Shown piece by piece: positions 46,258-55,712 of a DNA stretch of 64,000 bases. The position numbers were made by a program, and so were the translations under genes. The notes beneath the pieces were generated by a model. That model saw nothing but the letters and a program-made list of their open reading frames with translations. It was not told where the DNA came from and did no database searches. Each line of letters starts with the position of its first letter. Position 1 is the first letter of the stretch. The stretch lies in NCBI GenBank assembly GCA_040398845.1, contig JBBATH010000008.1:1-64000 (forward strand), written 5' to 3'. The DNA is from WLND01 sp040398845. GTDB lineage: Bacteria; Actinomycetota; Actinomycetes; S36-B12.

Positions 46258-48076
46258 GCTTGCGCAGGGGCGCTGTTACCTTCCAAGATCGGGTGTTGAG
46301 GACGAAGTCGAGTTCCTGCCGCAAGGCGTCGGCGGTCGACTTGAGTGCCACGACTCGGCTCTGGAGGTCATCAGCACGCAACACCACGAACGATCGAATA
46401 CCGAGGAAACCCTCAACAGAATCCTGGGCATCGGTGACGGTGAGGCTGACCTGCGCCGGTTCGCCTTTGGCTCCTGCTCCGAGCGGCAGGGTGACGACCG
46501 AGCCGAGGTAGACCTCCTCGTGCACCGGTCCTCCGGGGCCGACAGCATCAATTCGCACGACCCCCGGCATCGATCGGGTCGCAACGAGAAGAACAAGCGA
46601 GCCGTCAACCGGTCGGTTGATCCTGAAATCCGCTCGGCTTCCCGGACGCAGCTCATTCCCCCACGCCTGCGGCGAGCCGAAGGTCCCGATCACCGCGGCA
46701 TCGACCGTCTCGAAATCGCGGACGCCCCGCGGCTGCCGAAGCATCGGAGTGAGCCCCTCCGACTGCAGGTGACGCATGTACTGGTCGGCGTAGCCGGAGT
46801 CGGGCGCTGCGCCTCCTGTCGCCAGGACGTATTCACGTCCAAGCTCGACCTCTGCGAACATCGGCTTCCTCGCTTCCTGCGCGTGAGCGCGTGCGATGTC
46901 GTGGGCAACGCAGTTGGCGACGTGCTGCCACGTCAGGTCCGTGAACTCCGCGGCGATGCGATCCTCGCGCTTCGCGCGCGCAGCATCGTCGAGACCGTCG
47001 CTCTCGACGACCCGGACAAAATCGTCGACATCGTCGCTCGTGAAATATGACGCGAGGTCACCGCCCGCCTCCGGAAGCGACGAGTTGTTCGCCGTAATCG
47101 CGACCTTGCCGAAAGCTAGGCTCTCGCTTACCGGCAGGCCCCAGCCCTCGTACCTGCTCGGGTACACCGTGAACTGCGCATGGGTGTAAAAGCGGGCGAG
47201 ATCAAGGTCGCTAACGCTGTTGCTTAGCAGCGACACCTTGCCTGACAGTCCTTGCGTTGCGACGTACTGCTCGAGGAATTCATCAGCGTGCCAGCCAAGT
47301 CGGCCGATGCAGACGAGATCAGGGATAGCCTCGGGGCCATGCCGCTCGATGAGCCGCCGCCAGCCCTCGAGAGCAAGCAGGTGATTCTTGCGAGCCTCGA
47401 CGGTGCCGACGAGCAGCGCATAGGGCCTCGGCCAAGCCGGCGATGAGGTATCGAACTGGACGGGACCGATGCCGCACGGCAGACCGGTCACCTCGCCGGG
47501 AGGTGCGGCTCTGCCCGCCTGCTCGCAGTAGCGGACGAAGTCGCCTCGGCTCGCCTGTGAGATCGCCGGCACCGCAGAGGCTGTCTGCATGACGAGTTCG
47601 AGGTAGCGCTCGAAGAGACTGTTCACCGCCGCCGTATGACCCGTCTCGAGCACAGGGGTGAGGTCGTAGAGAAGGAAGACGAGACGAGCGCCGCGGGCGC
47701 CTGCATCACGCGCCGCGAGCATGAGGGCGTCGTTGATCCAGACGGCGCCGAGGAACACAAGCACGGTGTCGGGGGTGATGTCGATTGGCGCCGCCGAGCG
47801 GGCTCGCACCAGTGCTGCCGTGGCACTCGCGGCGGTCGTTTCGCGGTCCGGTGACCGACTGCTGGTCGTCCCGTCGAGCATCGCCCCAATCTCATCGACC
47901 GAAAGGGCGACGAATCTTCCGCGCGGCCGGTCGAGGATGACGGGAACGGCCGGGTGCTGTGCCCCGTTGATGAGCAGTGGTGCCGTCTGCGCGATGACGC
48001 GCTGCACACCTGAGACGGATTCTCGGCGTTGGAGAAACTCGACGAGGTCGGTGACATCGAGCAACGTCGTGCTCAT
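46235..48076 (-). CDS. Glycosyltransferase family 4 with C-terminal beta domain
   Basis: 613 residues. GT4 motifs: SVSGVQRVIAQTAPLL, YALLVGTVEARKNHLLAL, and the donor site PSRYEGWGLPVSESLAFGKV. After about residue 400 comes a beta-rich domain (ADFRINRPVDGSLVLLVATR) that may bind glycan, then a helix and the tail NTRSWKVTAPLRKLKG. The same type of tail closes the GT4 at 37888. ATG 48076 is the start. The gene has its own 246-base upstream region. Confidence 0.86.
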   Translation of the reverse strand: MSTTLLDVTDLVEFLQRRESVSGVQRVIAQTAPLLINGAQHPAVPVILDRPRGRFVALSVDEIGAMLDGTTSSRSPDRETTAASATAALVRARSAAPIDITPDTVLVFLGAVWINDALMLAARDAGARGARLVFLLYDLTPVLETGHTAAVNSLFERYLELVMQTASAVPAISQASRGDFVRYCEQAGRAAPPGEVTGLPCGIGPVQFDTSSPAWPRPYALLVGTVEARKNHLLALEGWRRLIERHGPEAIPDLVCIGRLGWHADEFLEQYVATQGLSGKVSLLSNSVSDLDLARFYTHAQFTVYPSRYEGWGLPVSESLAFGKVAITANNSSLPEAGGDLASYFTSDDVDDFVRVVESDGLDDAARAKREDRIAAEFTDLTWQHVANCVAHDIARAHAQEARKPMFAEVELGREYVLATGGAAPDSGYADQYMRHLQSEGLTPMLRQPRGVRDFETVDAAVIGTFGSPQAWGNELRPGSRADFRINRPVDGSLVLLVATRSMPGVVRIDAVGPGGPVHEEVYLGSVVTLPLGAGAKGEPAQVSLTVTDAQDSVEGFLGIRSFVVLRADDLQSRVVALKSTADALRQELDFVLNTRSWKVTAPLRKLKGRGAS

Positions 48077-48382
48077 GAGCCGGTACCTGACACGGAGAAC
48101 AGCCTAGGCGACCTCGCATCGTGCCACCGGGGAGCATAGTGAACGGAGAGTGACCGGTTGGCGACCAAATACGACTCCACTGGGCGGTAGACGCCAAAAA
48201 AGATGAACATATGATGAATGAAAGATGTAGGACAGTAAATTATAGGAAAACCATCTATGTGGACTCCGCATCGATGCACAGTTTGTTCCATCTACGGGGA
48301 TGCGTGCGTTGAACGTCGGTGAATGCCTGGCTCAGGCAAAACTCCAGCGGTCAGTTCAGCAGACCTTGGAGGGAAGGCCACC
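48077..48382. promoter_or_regulatory. AT-rich divergent intergenic region
   Basis: No gene is seen. The stretch 48190-48260 is strongly AT-rich compared with the rest of the window, and includes AAATTATAGG (48237-48246). It separates the minus-strand GT4 from the plus-strand sulfotransferase-like gene and should hold both promoters. CCATCTA occurs twice (48250-48256, 48289-48295). Confidence 0.4.
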
Positions 48383-49213
48383 GTGGCACTACCGGCAATT
48401 CGACGACGGTACTCCTATTCGAGTGCCGACCTCGTCACGCTGAACCCGAGCATCGACCTGCTCCTCGACGGCGTCCTTGCATTCGCTCACCGCAGTCGTG
48501 TCGAGTTGAAGTGGCAAGTGGACAAGCGTCGCGCCAACATCATCATCCTTGGATTCCCTCGCTCCGGGAATACCTTTCTCACCGCCTGGCTCAAGGAGGT
48601 TGCAAGGTCGTCAGTGAACATCGTCGATGGGCGCTCGACCCACAGCGCCTTGGACGTGCACAGAACTGCCCGGGCCGGCGTAGCGGTAGTCATCCCCGCA
48701 CGGCCCCCCATCGACACGTGCGCATCTATGATGCTTCGCGGCGACAATTTCGATCAGATCGGATACGCCGAGGCCATGCTGCGTGCCTACCGCGCTTGGT
48801 ACGTCACCGCCGAGCAGGCCCTTGTGCACGATTCGGTTGCCGTCATCACCTTCGAACGGATCATCGAGGAGCCGTGGGTGATTGCCGCTGCTGAGCCGGT
48901 TGCCCACCTCATCGATCCAAAGATTGCCTCGTCGGTGAAGCTTGACCTGTTGGCGACCCAGTTGCGCACGTCACTCGCGGACGTTCCTGGTCAGGGAAGC
49001 GATCAGAATGGTGTCGAGTCTCGGCTCATGGTGTCGCTTCCCGAGGCAAGCCGTGCGCGGGAATCTGCCATCGCCCGCACACTCCTCGTCGATGACTCGC
49101 TTGCCGAGCATCTGGCGGACGCTGAACGCGCCTACGGGTCATTCATGGCCTCGGCGCTGGGGCAGGGCCGGCTTGCCATCTCAACCACACGTCAGGACAT
49201 GCTGACGAAATGA
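48383..49213 (+). CDS. Sulfotransferase-like protein
   Basis: 276 residues. The nucleotide-binding loop ILGFPRSGNTFLTAWL (about 55-70) is the 5'-phosphosulfate loop of sulfotransferases, and VVIPARPPIDTCASMML is in the position of the 3'-phosphate motif. VAVITFERIIEEPWVIAA fits the following strand. It would transfer sulfate from PAPS to a glycan hydroxyl. GTG 48383 is chosen because GGAGGGAAGG lies five bases upstream; the frame continues to ATG 48323. It stands alone on the plus strand. Confidence 0.72.
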   Translation: MALPAIRRRYSYSSADLVTLNPSIDLLLDGVLAFAHRSRVELKWQVDKRRANIIILGFPRSGNTFLTAWLKEVARSSVNIVDGRSTHSALDVHRTARAGVAVVIPARPPIDTCASMMLRGDNFDQIGYAEAMLRAYRAWYVTAEQALVHDSVAVITFERIIEEPWVIAAAEPVAHLIDPKIASSVKLDLLATQLRTSLADVPGQGSDQNGVESRLMVSLPEASRARESAIARTLLVDDSLAEHLADAERAYGSFMASALGQGRLAISTTRQDMLTK

Positions 49214-49231
49214 CCAAAACCACCCACAAAT

Positions 49232-49249
49232 GACCAATGAGTTGGTCAG
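49232..49249. terminator. Short hairpin between converging genes
   Basis: TGACCAA (49232-49238) pairs with TTGGTCA (49243-49249) around a TGAG loop. It lies between the stop of the sulfotransferase-like gene and that of the converging membrane protein. AAATGACCAA occurs again at 49210-49219. A nine-G run follows at 49287-49295. Termination is likely but weakly supported. Confidence 0.4.
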
Positions 49250-49305
49250 CTCAGCCGGATGCTGGACGAAATGACGAACGTTGAGCGGGGGGGGGTGCGG
49301 TTCGG

Positions 49306-51048
49306 TTATTTGGGCCACTTTAGGTGGGTGACGCACACTGACGGCTCTGGTTCTCCTACGCCCAGATAGGTCACCGTCGTACATTCGGGCTGGGTTGGCA
49401 GCGCCCAGGCCGGCAGGCTGGCCCAGAAGGCATCGATCTGCTCCCGTTTTGGCGCATACATCGCGATGGCCGTGGGCTTGAGGAGTTCGAGAGCCTTCAT
49501 CTCCTCTCTCGACAGCGCGGCGTTACTCGTGACCAGGTTGTATTTTCCCCAGAGCTGCATTGCGGCAACCGCCGACATCGCTCTGTCCGGGTCTGTCCAG
49601 ATCGCGACGCGGTCAGTTGGCTCGGTGTGATCGAGTACCCATTGCTCCGCCTTCACCTTCGAGCGCATGAGCAATTCGCCGTTGAAGTCGACGTACGCCG
49701 CACGGAATGGGTACTGGCCGTAGATCCCAAGCTGGCCTCGACCGTTCTGAAGGACCTGAGCCCCTGTTGCGATGAGTACAACAGCACCCATGACCACGAC
49801 CGCCGCGAGAGCATCCGATGGTCCTCTCGCGGCGATGGCCGCCAGCACGAACGCGAGCACAAATCCTCCGGCGAGGAGCAGCCCCTGAATGAGGGTGACC
49901 TGTGCCTCCCAACGACCAGCCCACAAGACGAGCGGCACCCCCAAGGCGATTGGCAGATACGCGATCACGCCAGCCCTTCGTTCACCAACGATGGCGGCAA
50001 AGGCGAGCCCGATCGACAACAGGGCGCCCGGCCAGAGTTTCGCCGTGTAGTGCGGGGCTTCAAGCCACGGCCCCGGAACGAGGAACAGATAGCCCCAGGT
50101 GAAGAGGATGTTCATGGCAGCGATCGCTGTGGCGATGAGAGACCAGCGATTTGCGCGCGTGACGGCGAGCGCGATGAGGCTGATGATGAGGGCTGAGGCT
50201 GGTACGAACAGCGTGACGTCTCGAGTCCAGATGTTTGGGTCACTGATAAAGCTGGCGTAGTCCAGGCGGCCGTTCCAGTCAAGGTAGGTCCCAAACCACG
50301 ACCGTCCAGGAAAGATCACCACGCCTGCAGCCAGGAACCCCGCGAAACTCACGACGAATCCGACCGCGGCGGCGCCTGCATCGATGAGCAAGCACCGCCA
50401 CCGCTGCTCCCGGTCGGTGAACAGCCCGACGGCGCGAACGGCGAGCCACATCGATAGGGCCAGGAACAGGGCGTAGGGGTTGAGCATGACCAGCCACCCG
50501 GCAACAAGCCCGGAAAGTGCCCCAGGCAGCCACCGCGCCCGTTCGCAACCGAGAGCGCACCAAACGGCCAGGGCGAGGAACAAGGTGGTGGCCGCCATGA
50601 TTGCCCCCGTCAGGTACGGGTTGCCCACGTAGCTGAGCACCATGGTGTTGAGGGATGCGAAGAGTGCAACGCCGACCGCGAGCGCCCGGTTACTCGCTCG
50701 TTTCACGAGCAGGTACGTCGATGCCACGATGACGAGGATGAGGATGAAGCGCCAGATGGCGAACCCGACCCATGGATCACCGACCGTGACGAGAAGCCGC
50801 ACGGGGGCGACATAGCCGAGGCGCGTCCAGGTGTAGGCGGGCTCGATAGCGCGGTCGGTCACGTCACTGCCGAAAAGGGCGAGGGAGGCGTAGAACTCAG
50901 AGTCCGGGGAGTTGAAGCCCGCCCACTGCCGGGATCCGGACAGAAAGGCACTGAATACTGACATGCCCAGAATGATCAGCGGGTCAGTCGCTGCACGCCA
51001 CCATCGCGTACGTGCGCCACCGCCAACGGCTGCTCCATTCACCGTCAC
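49306..51048 (-). CDS. GT-C-like membrane protein
   Basis: About 580 residues with ten to twelve membrane helices and a soluble C-terminal part of about 150 residues. The first outer loop reads WAGFNSPDSEFYASLALFG, with the acidic pair typical of the GT-C catalytic loop. GRSWFGTYLDWNGRLDYASF is another outer loop. The start is uncertain: GTG 51048 or 51042 keep the gene free of the preceding one, whereas the frame remains open to ATG 51159. It is the last gene of a six-gene operon and probably modifies the glycan outside the membrane. Confidence 0.72.
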   Translation of the reverse strand: MTVNGAAVGGGARTRWWRAATDPLIILGMSVFSAFLSGSRQWAGFNSPDSEFYASLALFGSDVTDRAIEPAYTWTRLGYVAPVRLLVTVGDPWVGFAIWRFILILVIVASTYLLVKRASNRALAVGVALFASLNTMVLSYVGNPYLTGAIMAATTLFLALAVWCALGCERARWLPGALSGLVAGWLVMLNPYALFLALSMWLAVRAVGLFTDREQRWRCLLIDAGAAAVGFVVSFAGFLAAGVVIFPGRSWFGTYLDWNGRLDYASFISDPNIWTRDVTLFVPASALIISLIALAVTRANRWSLIATAIAAMNILFTWGYLFLVPGPWLEAPHYTAKLWPGALLSIGLAFAAIVGERRAGVIAYLPIALGVPLVLWAGRWEAQVTLIQGLLLAGGFVLAFVLAAIAARGPSDALAAVVVMGAVVLIATGAQVLQNGRGQLGIYGQYPFRAAYVDFNGELLMRSKVKAEQWVLDHTEPTDRVAIWTDPDRAMSAVAAMQLWGKYNLVTSNAALSREEMKALELLKPTAIAMYAPKREQIDAFWASLPAWALPTQPECTTVTYLGVGEPEPSVCVTHLKWPK

Positions 51049-51104
51049 AACGTACGCCGACGATGCAGCTTCCAGTAATCCGGCCACCACCCGACCTCGT
51101 CGAT

Positions 51105-53132
51105 TCAGGCTGACCGGCACCAGAATTCGTACGAATCCGCCTTCGGGACAATCGCCCATCCGCGATCAGGGGCATTCGAGCTCGCGCTCTGCCAAAGCAC
51201 TGACCCGGTCACGACTCCGTTCGTTGAGACCAGGCCCGTCGTGATACTCGGGTCGCATCCCCGAGACTGACGTTGGACGACGACGAGTTGCTGCATCGAC
51301 TCGCCCTTCATCGCTTCAACTGCGTCCATGTCCACCTGCTGCCACCCAGCGGGCACCGGGGCGCCGAGTAGCGCCTGATCGATACCAATCGCAAAGGGGT
51401 GACCCGGGCTGGGGGGTGTGAGGTCCCCGGGGAGCCACGGGTCGGGCTCTGCGACGCCCTCGTAGACCCAGGGCGTCATGACACCACCCCCGACAGTGGC
51501 GAACACCGGACCTGTCGGCAGGTCTTTCGAGAGGTCCGGTGACAGGGCGAACTCGGGCGGCGCCGTCGCGCCCACCGCATCCAAGGCAGTGCGGGCGATC
51601 TGCCCGGTAGAGCGAGGAGCCGCGACAGTTGCCGGCTCAACCTGATTCGGGTCCTTCACCATGAGGGGTACGTGGGCCACCTCAGCCCAGCGTTGCGCAA
51701 GACTGTCGCCGACCCGCCTGTCCACCCTCTCGCTGATGGTCGCCCCGTGATCCGCCGTCACGATAATGAGCGTGTTGTCGTAGCGTCCGGTTGCCTTGAA
51801 TTCGGCGATCAGCAGGCCGAGTTGGCGATCAAAGTCGACGGCAGAGTTCGCGTAGAGGCGCCGCTCCAGCGATTGCAGCTCAGGTGTGGAGTAGGTGCCC
51901 TCCTTGTTGCTGCCCACCATGTGAGCGTCGTCAACGATGGGCAGGCGCGCTGGGTAGATCTCCTTGCCTTCACGGTCAACATTCCACGGGGCATGGGTTC
52001 GGATCGTGTGCCAGAAGCCGAAGATCGGCGCGCCTGGGGCTGCCTGCTCGGCTTTCCTCAGCCCTTCGACAGCCTTGCCCACCGAATTGCCCTCGGCGTT
52101 GTCGCCGAACTCGTCGCCACCTGTCCAGAAATCGCGCCACTTTCCGTCGAAGGAAGGAAATACGGCCGAGAAGGGGTGGGCGAGCGCCGTGCGACCAGCG
52201 ATCGCTGCTGCGTCGGCGGCGAAGCCCAGGTAACGGCTTACCACATTCGAATCCTTTGCCGCTCCGATGCTCGCGCATTCGGTTGAATCACATTCGAACC
52301 GGTAGATCGGCGACTCCATGACAACGGAGTACTCCGACGCAAGACTCGGGACAATGCCGATGTTTGCACGAACCTCCTGCATGCGCTCCGGCCCCTCGGC
52401 TGCTACGTCAGCGATCCCCGTGAGCATGGACGGGATTGCGTAGTCGGTGTAGTTCGCCGCCGAGTGGGCGTGGGTGTAGGTCGTCGAATTCGCCTGCAGC
52501 GCCTTGAGATTGGGGAACTCGGGACGGATGTCTCCTGCCTTGTCGAAAACGAGGGGGTACTGAAGTTCATCAGATACGATCCACATGATTGACGGACGCT
52601 GCGGGTCGGGGGCGAACGTCAGCGGGGGCGCCGCCGTGGCGGCGCTGCCAGCGAACGCGGAGAGCACAAGTGGCGCCACCGCCGCAATTGAGGCAAAGAC
52701 GAACAGCGGCGAGCCCATGGTGAAGCGGCGTGCAACCAGCATCACGCCGGCAGCGACCACCAGGCCGATGATCGGACCAAGTGCAGGGACGCCAGCGAAG
52801 ACGGTCTGCGTGAGGCCGTTGCCTGCCAAGAACCAGGCAACGATGAACAAGATGGCTGACGCTGCGGCATCGTATGACGTGGGCTGCAGACGCTTCTTCA
52901 GCACGGTGAGCACCCCGGCCACGAGGAGCCACAGCGCCACAAGTGCGACAGCGAGCGTGACTACCCAGACGATTTGCGACACCCCGTGCGCGGAGAAGAA
53001 CACCACGTTGGCCGCGATCTTCTCATTGGCAGGGATAACGATCGCAAGCACGACGAGAGCCAGCAGCCATGAGGCACTGTCGGTCGCGCTCCTATTGCGT
53101 CGGTCACCCAAGCGCGCCATCCACCGACTCAT
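51105..53132 (-). CDS. Membrane sulfatase-fold protein (phosphoglycerol-transferase-like)
   Basis: 675 residues. Five hydrophobic helices in the first 170 are followed by an extracytoplasmic alkaline-phosphatase-fold domain: SIMWIVSDELQYPLVF (metal Asp), SAANYTDYAIPSMLTG (likely Thr nucleophile region), FGFWHTIRTHAPW and IIVTADHGATI (metal DH). This plan is that of LtaS/MdoB-type enzymes, which transfer phosphoglycerol or phosphoethanolamine to surface polymers. The ATG overlaps the preceding stop as ATGA. A C-terminal tail with cysteines (RGCDPS, FWCRSA) may form a disulfide. Confidence 0.85.
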   Translation of the reverse strand: MSRWMARLGDRRNRSATDSASWLLALVVLAIVIPANEKIAANVVFFSAHGVSQIVWVVTLAVALVALWLLVAGVLTVLKKRLQPTSYDAAASAILFIVAWFLAGNGLTQTVFAGVPALGPIIGLVVAAGVMLVARRFTMGSPLFVFASIAAVAPLVLSAFAGSAATAAPPLTFAPDPQRPSIMWIVSDELQYPLVFDKAGDIRPEFPNLKALQANSTTYTHAHSAANYTDYAIPSMLTGIADVAAEGPERMQEVRANIGIVPSLASEYSVVMESPIYRFECDSTECASIGAAKDSNVVSRYLGFAADAAAIAGRTALAHPFSAVFPSFDGKWRDFWTGGDEFGDNAEGNSVGKAVEGLRKAEQAAPGAPIFGFWHTIRTHAPWNVDREGKEIYPARLPIVDDAHMVGSNKEGTYSTPELQSLERRLYANSAVDFDRQLGLLIAEFKATGRYDNTLIIVTADHGATISERVDRRVGDSLAQRWAEVAHVPLMVKDPNQVEPATVAAPRSTGQIARTALDAVGATAPPEFALSPDLSKDLPTGPVFATVGGGVMTPWVYEGVAEPDPWLPGDLTPPSPGHPFAIGIDQALLGAPVPAGWQQVDMDAVEAMKGESMQQLVVVQRQSRGCDPSITTGLVSTNGVVTGSVLWQSASSNAPDRGWAIVPKADSYEFWCRSA

Positions 53133-54574
53133 CGCTGGTCCAACAGGTCCCATGCATTGACGACCACGCGCGTGGCCGAGGTCGTGCCCATGACCTCGAC
53201 GTGCGTGAAACGAGTCCGCAGGGCGCCGAGAAGCGCCTCGGTCGAGTATTCGCCGGTCCAGTTGGGAATCTGTCCCAGCAGGATTCTTGACTTCTCGTCG
53301 TTCTCGTCAGCGAACTCGATCTGGAGGGGGGCGCCGAACGCGGCAAGGGCATCGACCGCGAACTGCATCGGGGTGCCCTGGGTGATGACCACATGGTGCA
53401 GAACGGCTTGACAGATGACCGCTGACGGCTGGACCCGCTCAGTGAACGCCGCAAATTCGACGTTCAGTAACCCTGATGCTGGCGTGAGGTTTGTGATGTC
53501 GCCGAGGATCGGCGTGACTCTTCCCGCGATATCGGCAGGTAATCCCTGGTGGAGCATGTCGAGCGCTCCGGCGTCGGCGTCCATGACGATCACGCGCGCA
53601 TCGGCGTGTCGAGCGAGATGGGCGGCGGTGAATCCGTCGTTACCGCCCACATCGAGGACCAATCGGCCGCGTCCAGATTCGGCCGTAATGAAATCTGTGG
53701 CGAGCGCCGACTTTCGGGTGAGGTCGTCATTGTCGTAATGCGCCCGAGAACCGTAGTCGACCCAGGTAGTGGCGTGCTTCTTGCCGTGGCGTTTGCGGAC
53801 CTGCTTCGCGAGACGCTTCGTCAGTGAGCGGGTGGCATTGCGTGCGAGATCCTGGTTCTTATTCGCGGTGTCAGCGAACGTCGACTCGCTGGGGGCGTTC
53901 TTTTCTACCGGCTTCGTCGAGGCTTGGAGCAGCAGAAGCGACAAACTGCGCCGAGCCTTCTTCGGGAGGAGCGCACGGGCCGCATCGGAGCGGAGGCCAC
54001 GGTGATTGCCCACGTTCCAGGCGTCGGCGGCGGTGACTCGTTCACCCGAGCCGACCGCCAGTGGGTTGATGAAATGTTCGATGAATTGACGTGATGCGTT
54101 CCAGGAAGGATTCGGTCGCCACCGCTCGACCGATCCGAGGTCGATGAACACCGGTTGCATGCCTCGGAACTGCACATTGAATGCCGAGGCGTCCTTGAGA
54201 TCTAGGCCAAGATCGAGCAGTTTCAGCCGAACATCAAGGGTGAGGAGAGCGGCCGCCTCGAGGAGCGAATTCGGCCACTCCCACGGGTAGGTGATGACGT
54301 CGACTGGTTCGACCGAAAAGGCGACTGAGCCTTCGGCTGCCCGCCGACCCGAGGTCGTGGAATATGCCTCGAGGACGGGTGCTGAGGCGTCCGAATTCAA
54401 CTCTTCAAAGGCGACAAGGGAGCCACTTGCAACACCTGAATCGTAGAACTCAGACCCCCTCAACGTACGAAGTGCCGCAGCCGACGACAGGCCCGCGATT
54501 CGATACCAGACGCCCTCGTACTCGAAGGCGGCGTTTTCTGGGTCGCGAAAACTCGCCGACCGACGCGTTGTCAC
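53129..54574 (-). CDS. Kinase-like/SAM methyltransferase fusion protein
   Basis: About 481 residues. The N-terminal part has LGLDLKDASAFNVQF and PVFIDLGSVERW (about 122-152), which follow the K-D-x(n)-N and D-x-G order of a kinase active site. From about 300 there is a class I methyltransferase: VLDVGGNDGFTAAHL (306-320), VIVMDADAGALDML and ICQAVLHHVVI. Family members are known from nodulation and surface-glycan clusters. GTG 54574 is chosen as it follows the small gene; the frame is open to ATG 54685, which would overlap that gene completely. Its stop overlaps the sulfatase-fold gene. Confidence 0.78.
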   Translation of the reverse strand: MTTRRSASFRDPENAAFEYEGVWYRIAGLSSAAALRTLRGSEFYDSGVASGSLVAFEELNSDASAPVLEAYSTTSGRRAAEGSVAFSVEPVDVITYPWEWPNSLLEAAALLTLDVRLKLLDLGLDLKDASAFNVQFRGMQPVFIDLGSVERWRPNPSWNASRQFIEHFINPLAVGSGERVTAADAWNVGNHRGLRSDAARALLPKKARRSLSLLLLQASTKPVEKNAPSESTFADTANKNQDLARNATRSLTKRLAKQVRKRHGKKHATTWVDYGSRAHYDNDDLTRKSALATDFITAESGRGRLVLDVGGNDGFTAAHLARHADARVIVMDADAGALDMLHQGLPADIAGRVTPILGDITNLTPASGLLNVEFAAFTERVQPSAVICQAVLHHVVITQGTPMQFAVDALAAFGAPLQIEFADENDEKSRILLGQIPNWTGEYSTEALLGALRTRFTHVEVMGTTSATRVVVNAWDLLDQR

Positions 54575-54585
54575 GTTGGTGTGGT

Positions 54586-54765
54586 CTAGGAGTCGATGGA
54601 CGAGGGTGTCGCGACCTGATCTGACACCACTGATTTCTTGTTGCCACCACGGAACTTCGCCACCTGTGATCGAAGGAAGAACCATGATCCTGCGGCTCCG
54701 CTTGCAATTGCGGCGAGTAGGTACGAGCCGGTTCCGGCGTCAATGTACCCGACTGAATTCATCAT
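54586..54765 (-). CDS. 59-residue single-helix membrane protein
   Basis: 59 residues. The sequence VGYIDAGTGSYLLAAIASG leads into one membrane helix and a basic RSQVAKFRGGNKK. Small proteins with a Y-I-D-x-G-T-G-S-Y start are often found beside kinase-like methyltransferases and sulfatase-fold enzymes in such clusters. ATG 54765 has AAAGGTG (54771-54777) five bases upstream. The gene sits between the GT2 and the fusion protein, and its coding end runs over the possible long start of the latter. A scaffold role is guessed. Confidence 0.75.
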   Translation of the reverse strand: MMNSVGYIDAGTGSYLLAAIASGAAGSWFFLRSQVAKFRGGNKKSVVSDQVATPSSIDS

Positions 54766-54857
54766 TTCGTCACCTTTTGTTGGCCTGTAGGACATCTGCA
54801 GGTTACATCAGGGCATGGGCTGGTGTTGGCAAGCGCACTCCAGCCGCAGCTCGCCCA

Positions 54858-55712
54858 CTACCGAAGGGCGCTGAGCAGGCGAGCCCAAGAGAGCGATTCG
54901 ACGACCGCAGCGTTCGTTGCGAGCGGCCGCAGTTTGCCGTGGAGGTCGCGCAATTTGCCCGCAACCTCTGGCCCCGCGGTCGCCGCGGAGGCAATCCGCT
55001 TGAGCCCTGAGTCGTCTTGTCGGCCCCGTCCGAGACCTACCTCCTGGGTATCGGTGACCCGGTAGTCGATGACGAGCTCCGCATCGATGAGCATGGCGCG
55101 TCGGGCGGTCGCGACCAGGCTCCACCAGCGATCGTGCAGCCAACCTGCGGGGATGGTGAGGTCTGCGAAGCCCGCCGGGCGCAGGGCGCTGGCACCGCCG
55201 GTCGCGATCGAATGCCTGACGGCATAGCGCATCTGCTCAGCAGGTCGCTCGTGATTCCAGTCTCCGATGACGGGAAAGGCGGCGCGCAGCGTTCCGTCGA
55301 GCGACTCATTGCGGGCATTGATGAGAGTGCCGTCAGATGCAACCATGGTCATCTCGGGACGCATGGCAAGTTGGCACACCTGATGACCGACCCGGGTTGG
55401 GTACCACAGGTCGTCATGGTCACCGAGGACAGCGACGTCGTATTTCAGGCATGCGCGGATTCCCTGATGGAAATTGTGGGCGATTCGGGTGGTGACGTCC
55501 TCGGCACGCGAGGTCGCCCGGTAGACGCTGGCCCGTCCACCAAGGACCGCGTGGACGATGGATCGGGTGGCATCTGACGAGTTGTCGTCGATCACGACGA
55601 TGGCTTCAGGCTGGTGCTCTTGCCCAAGGATGCTGGCAAGAGTCTGCTCGATCCATTGCGCCGAATTACTCGTGACGATCAGCGCTGCAGACGTCAGGTT
55701 TTTCGCGCTCAT
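54858..55712 (-). CDS. Glycosyltransferase family 2
   Basis: 284 residues. SAALIVTSNSAQWIEQTLAS, VVIDDNSSDATRSIV and DVAVLGDHDDLWYP are standard GT2 motifs with HDD at the metal site. IPAGWLHDRWWSLVATARR fits the acceptor side, as in WchO/RfbF-like rhamnosyl- and galactosyltransferases. ATG 55712 overlaps the preceding GT4 stop (ATGA). The C-terminus carries a basic helical tail. Confidence 0.87.
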   Translation of the reverse strand: MSAKNLTSAALIVTSNSAQWIEQTLASILGQEHQPEAIVVIDDNSSDATRSIVHAVLGGRASVYRATSRAEDVTTRIAHNFHQGIRACLKYDVAVLGDHDDLWYPTRVGHQVCQLAMRPEMTMVASDGTLINARNESLDGTLRAAFPVIGDWNHERPAEQMRYAVRHSIATGGASALRPAGFADLTIPAGWLHDRWWSLVATARRAMLIDAELVIDYRVTDTQEVGLGRGRQDDSGLKRIASAATAGPEVAGKLRDLHGKLRPLATNAAVVESLSWARLLSALR

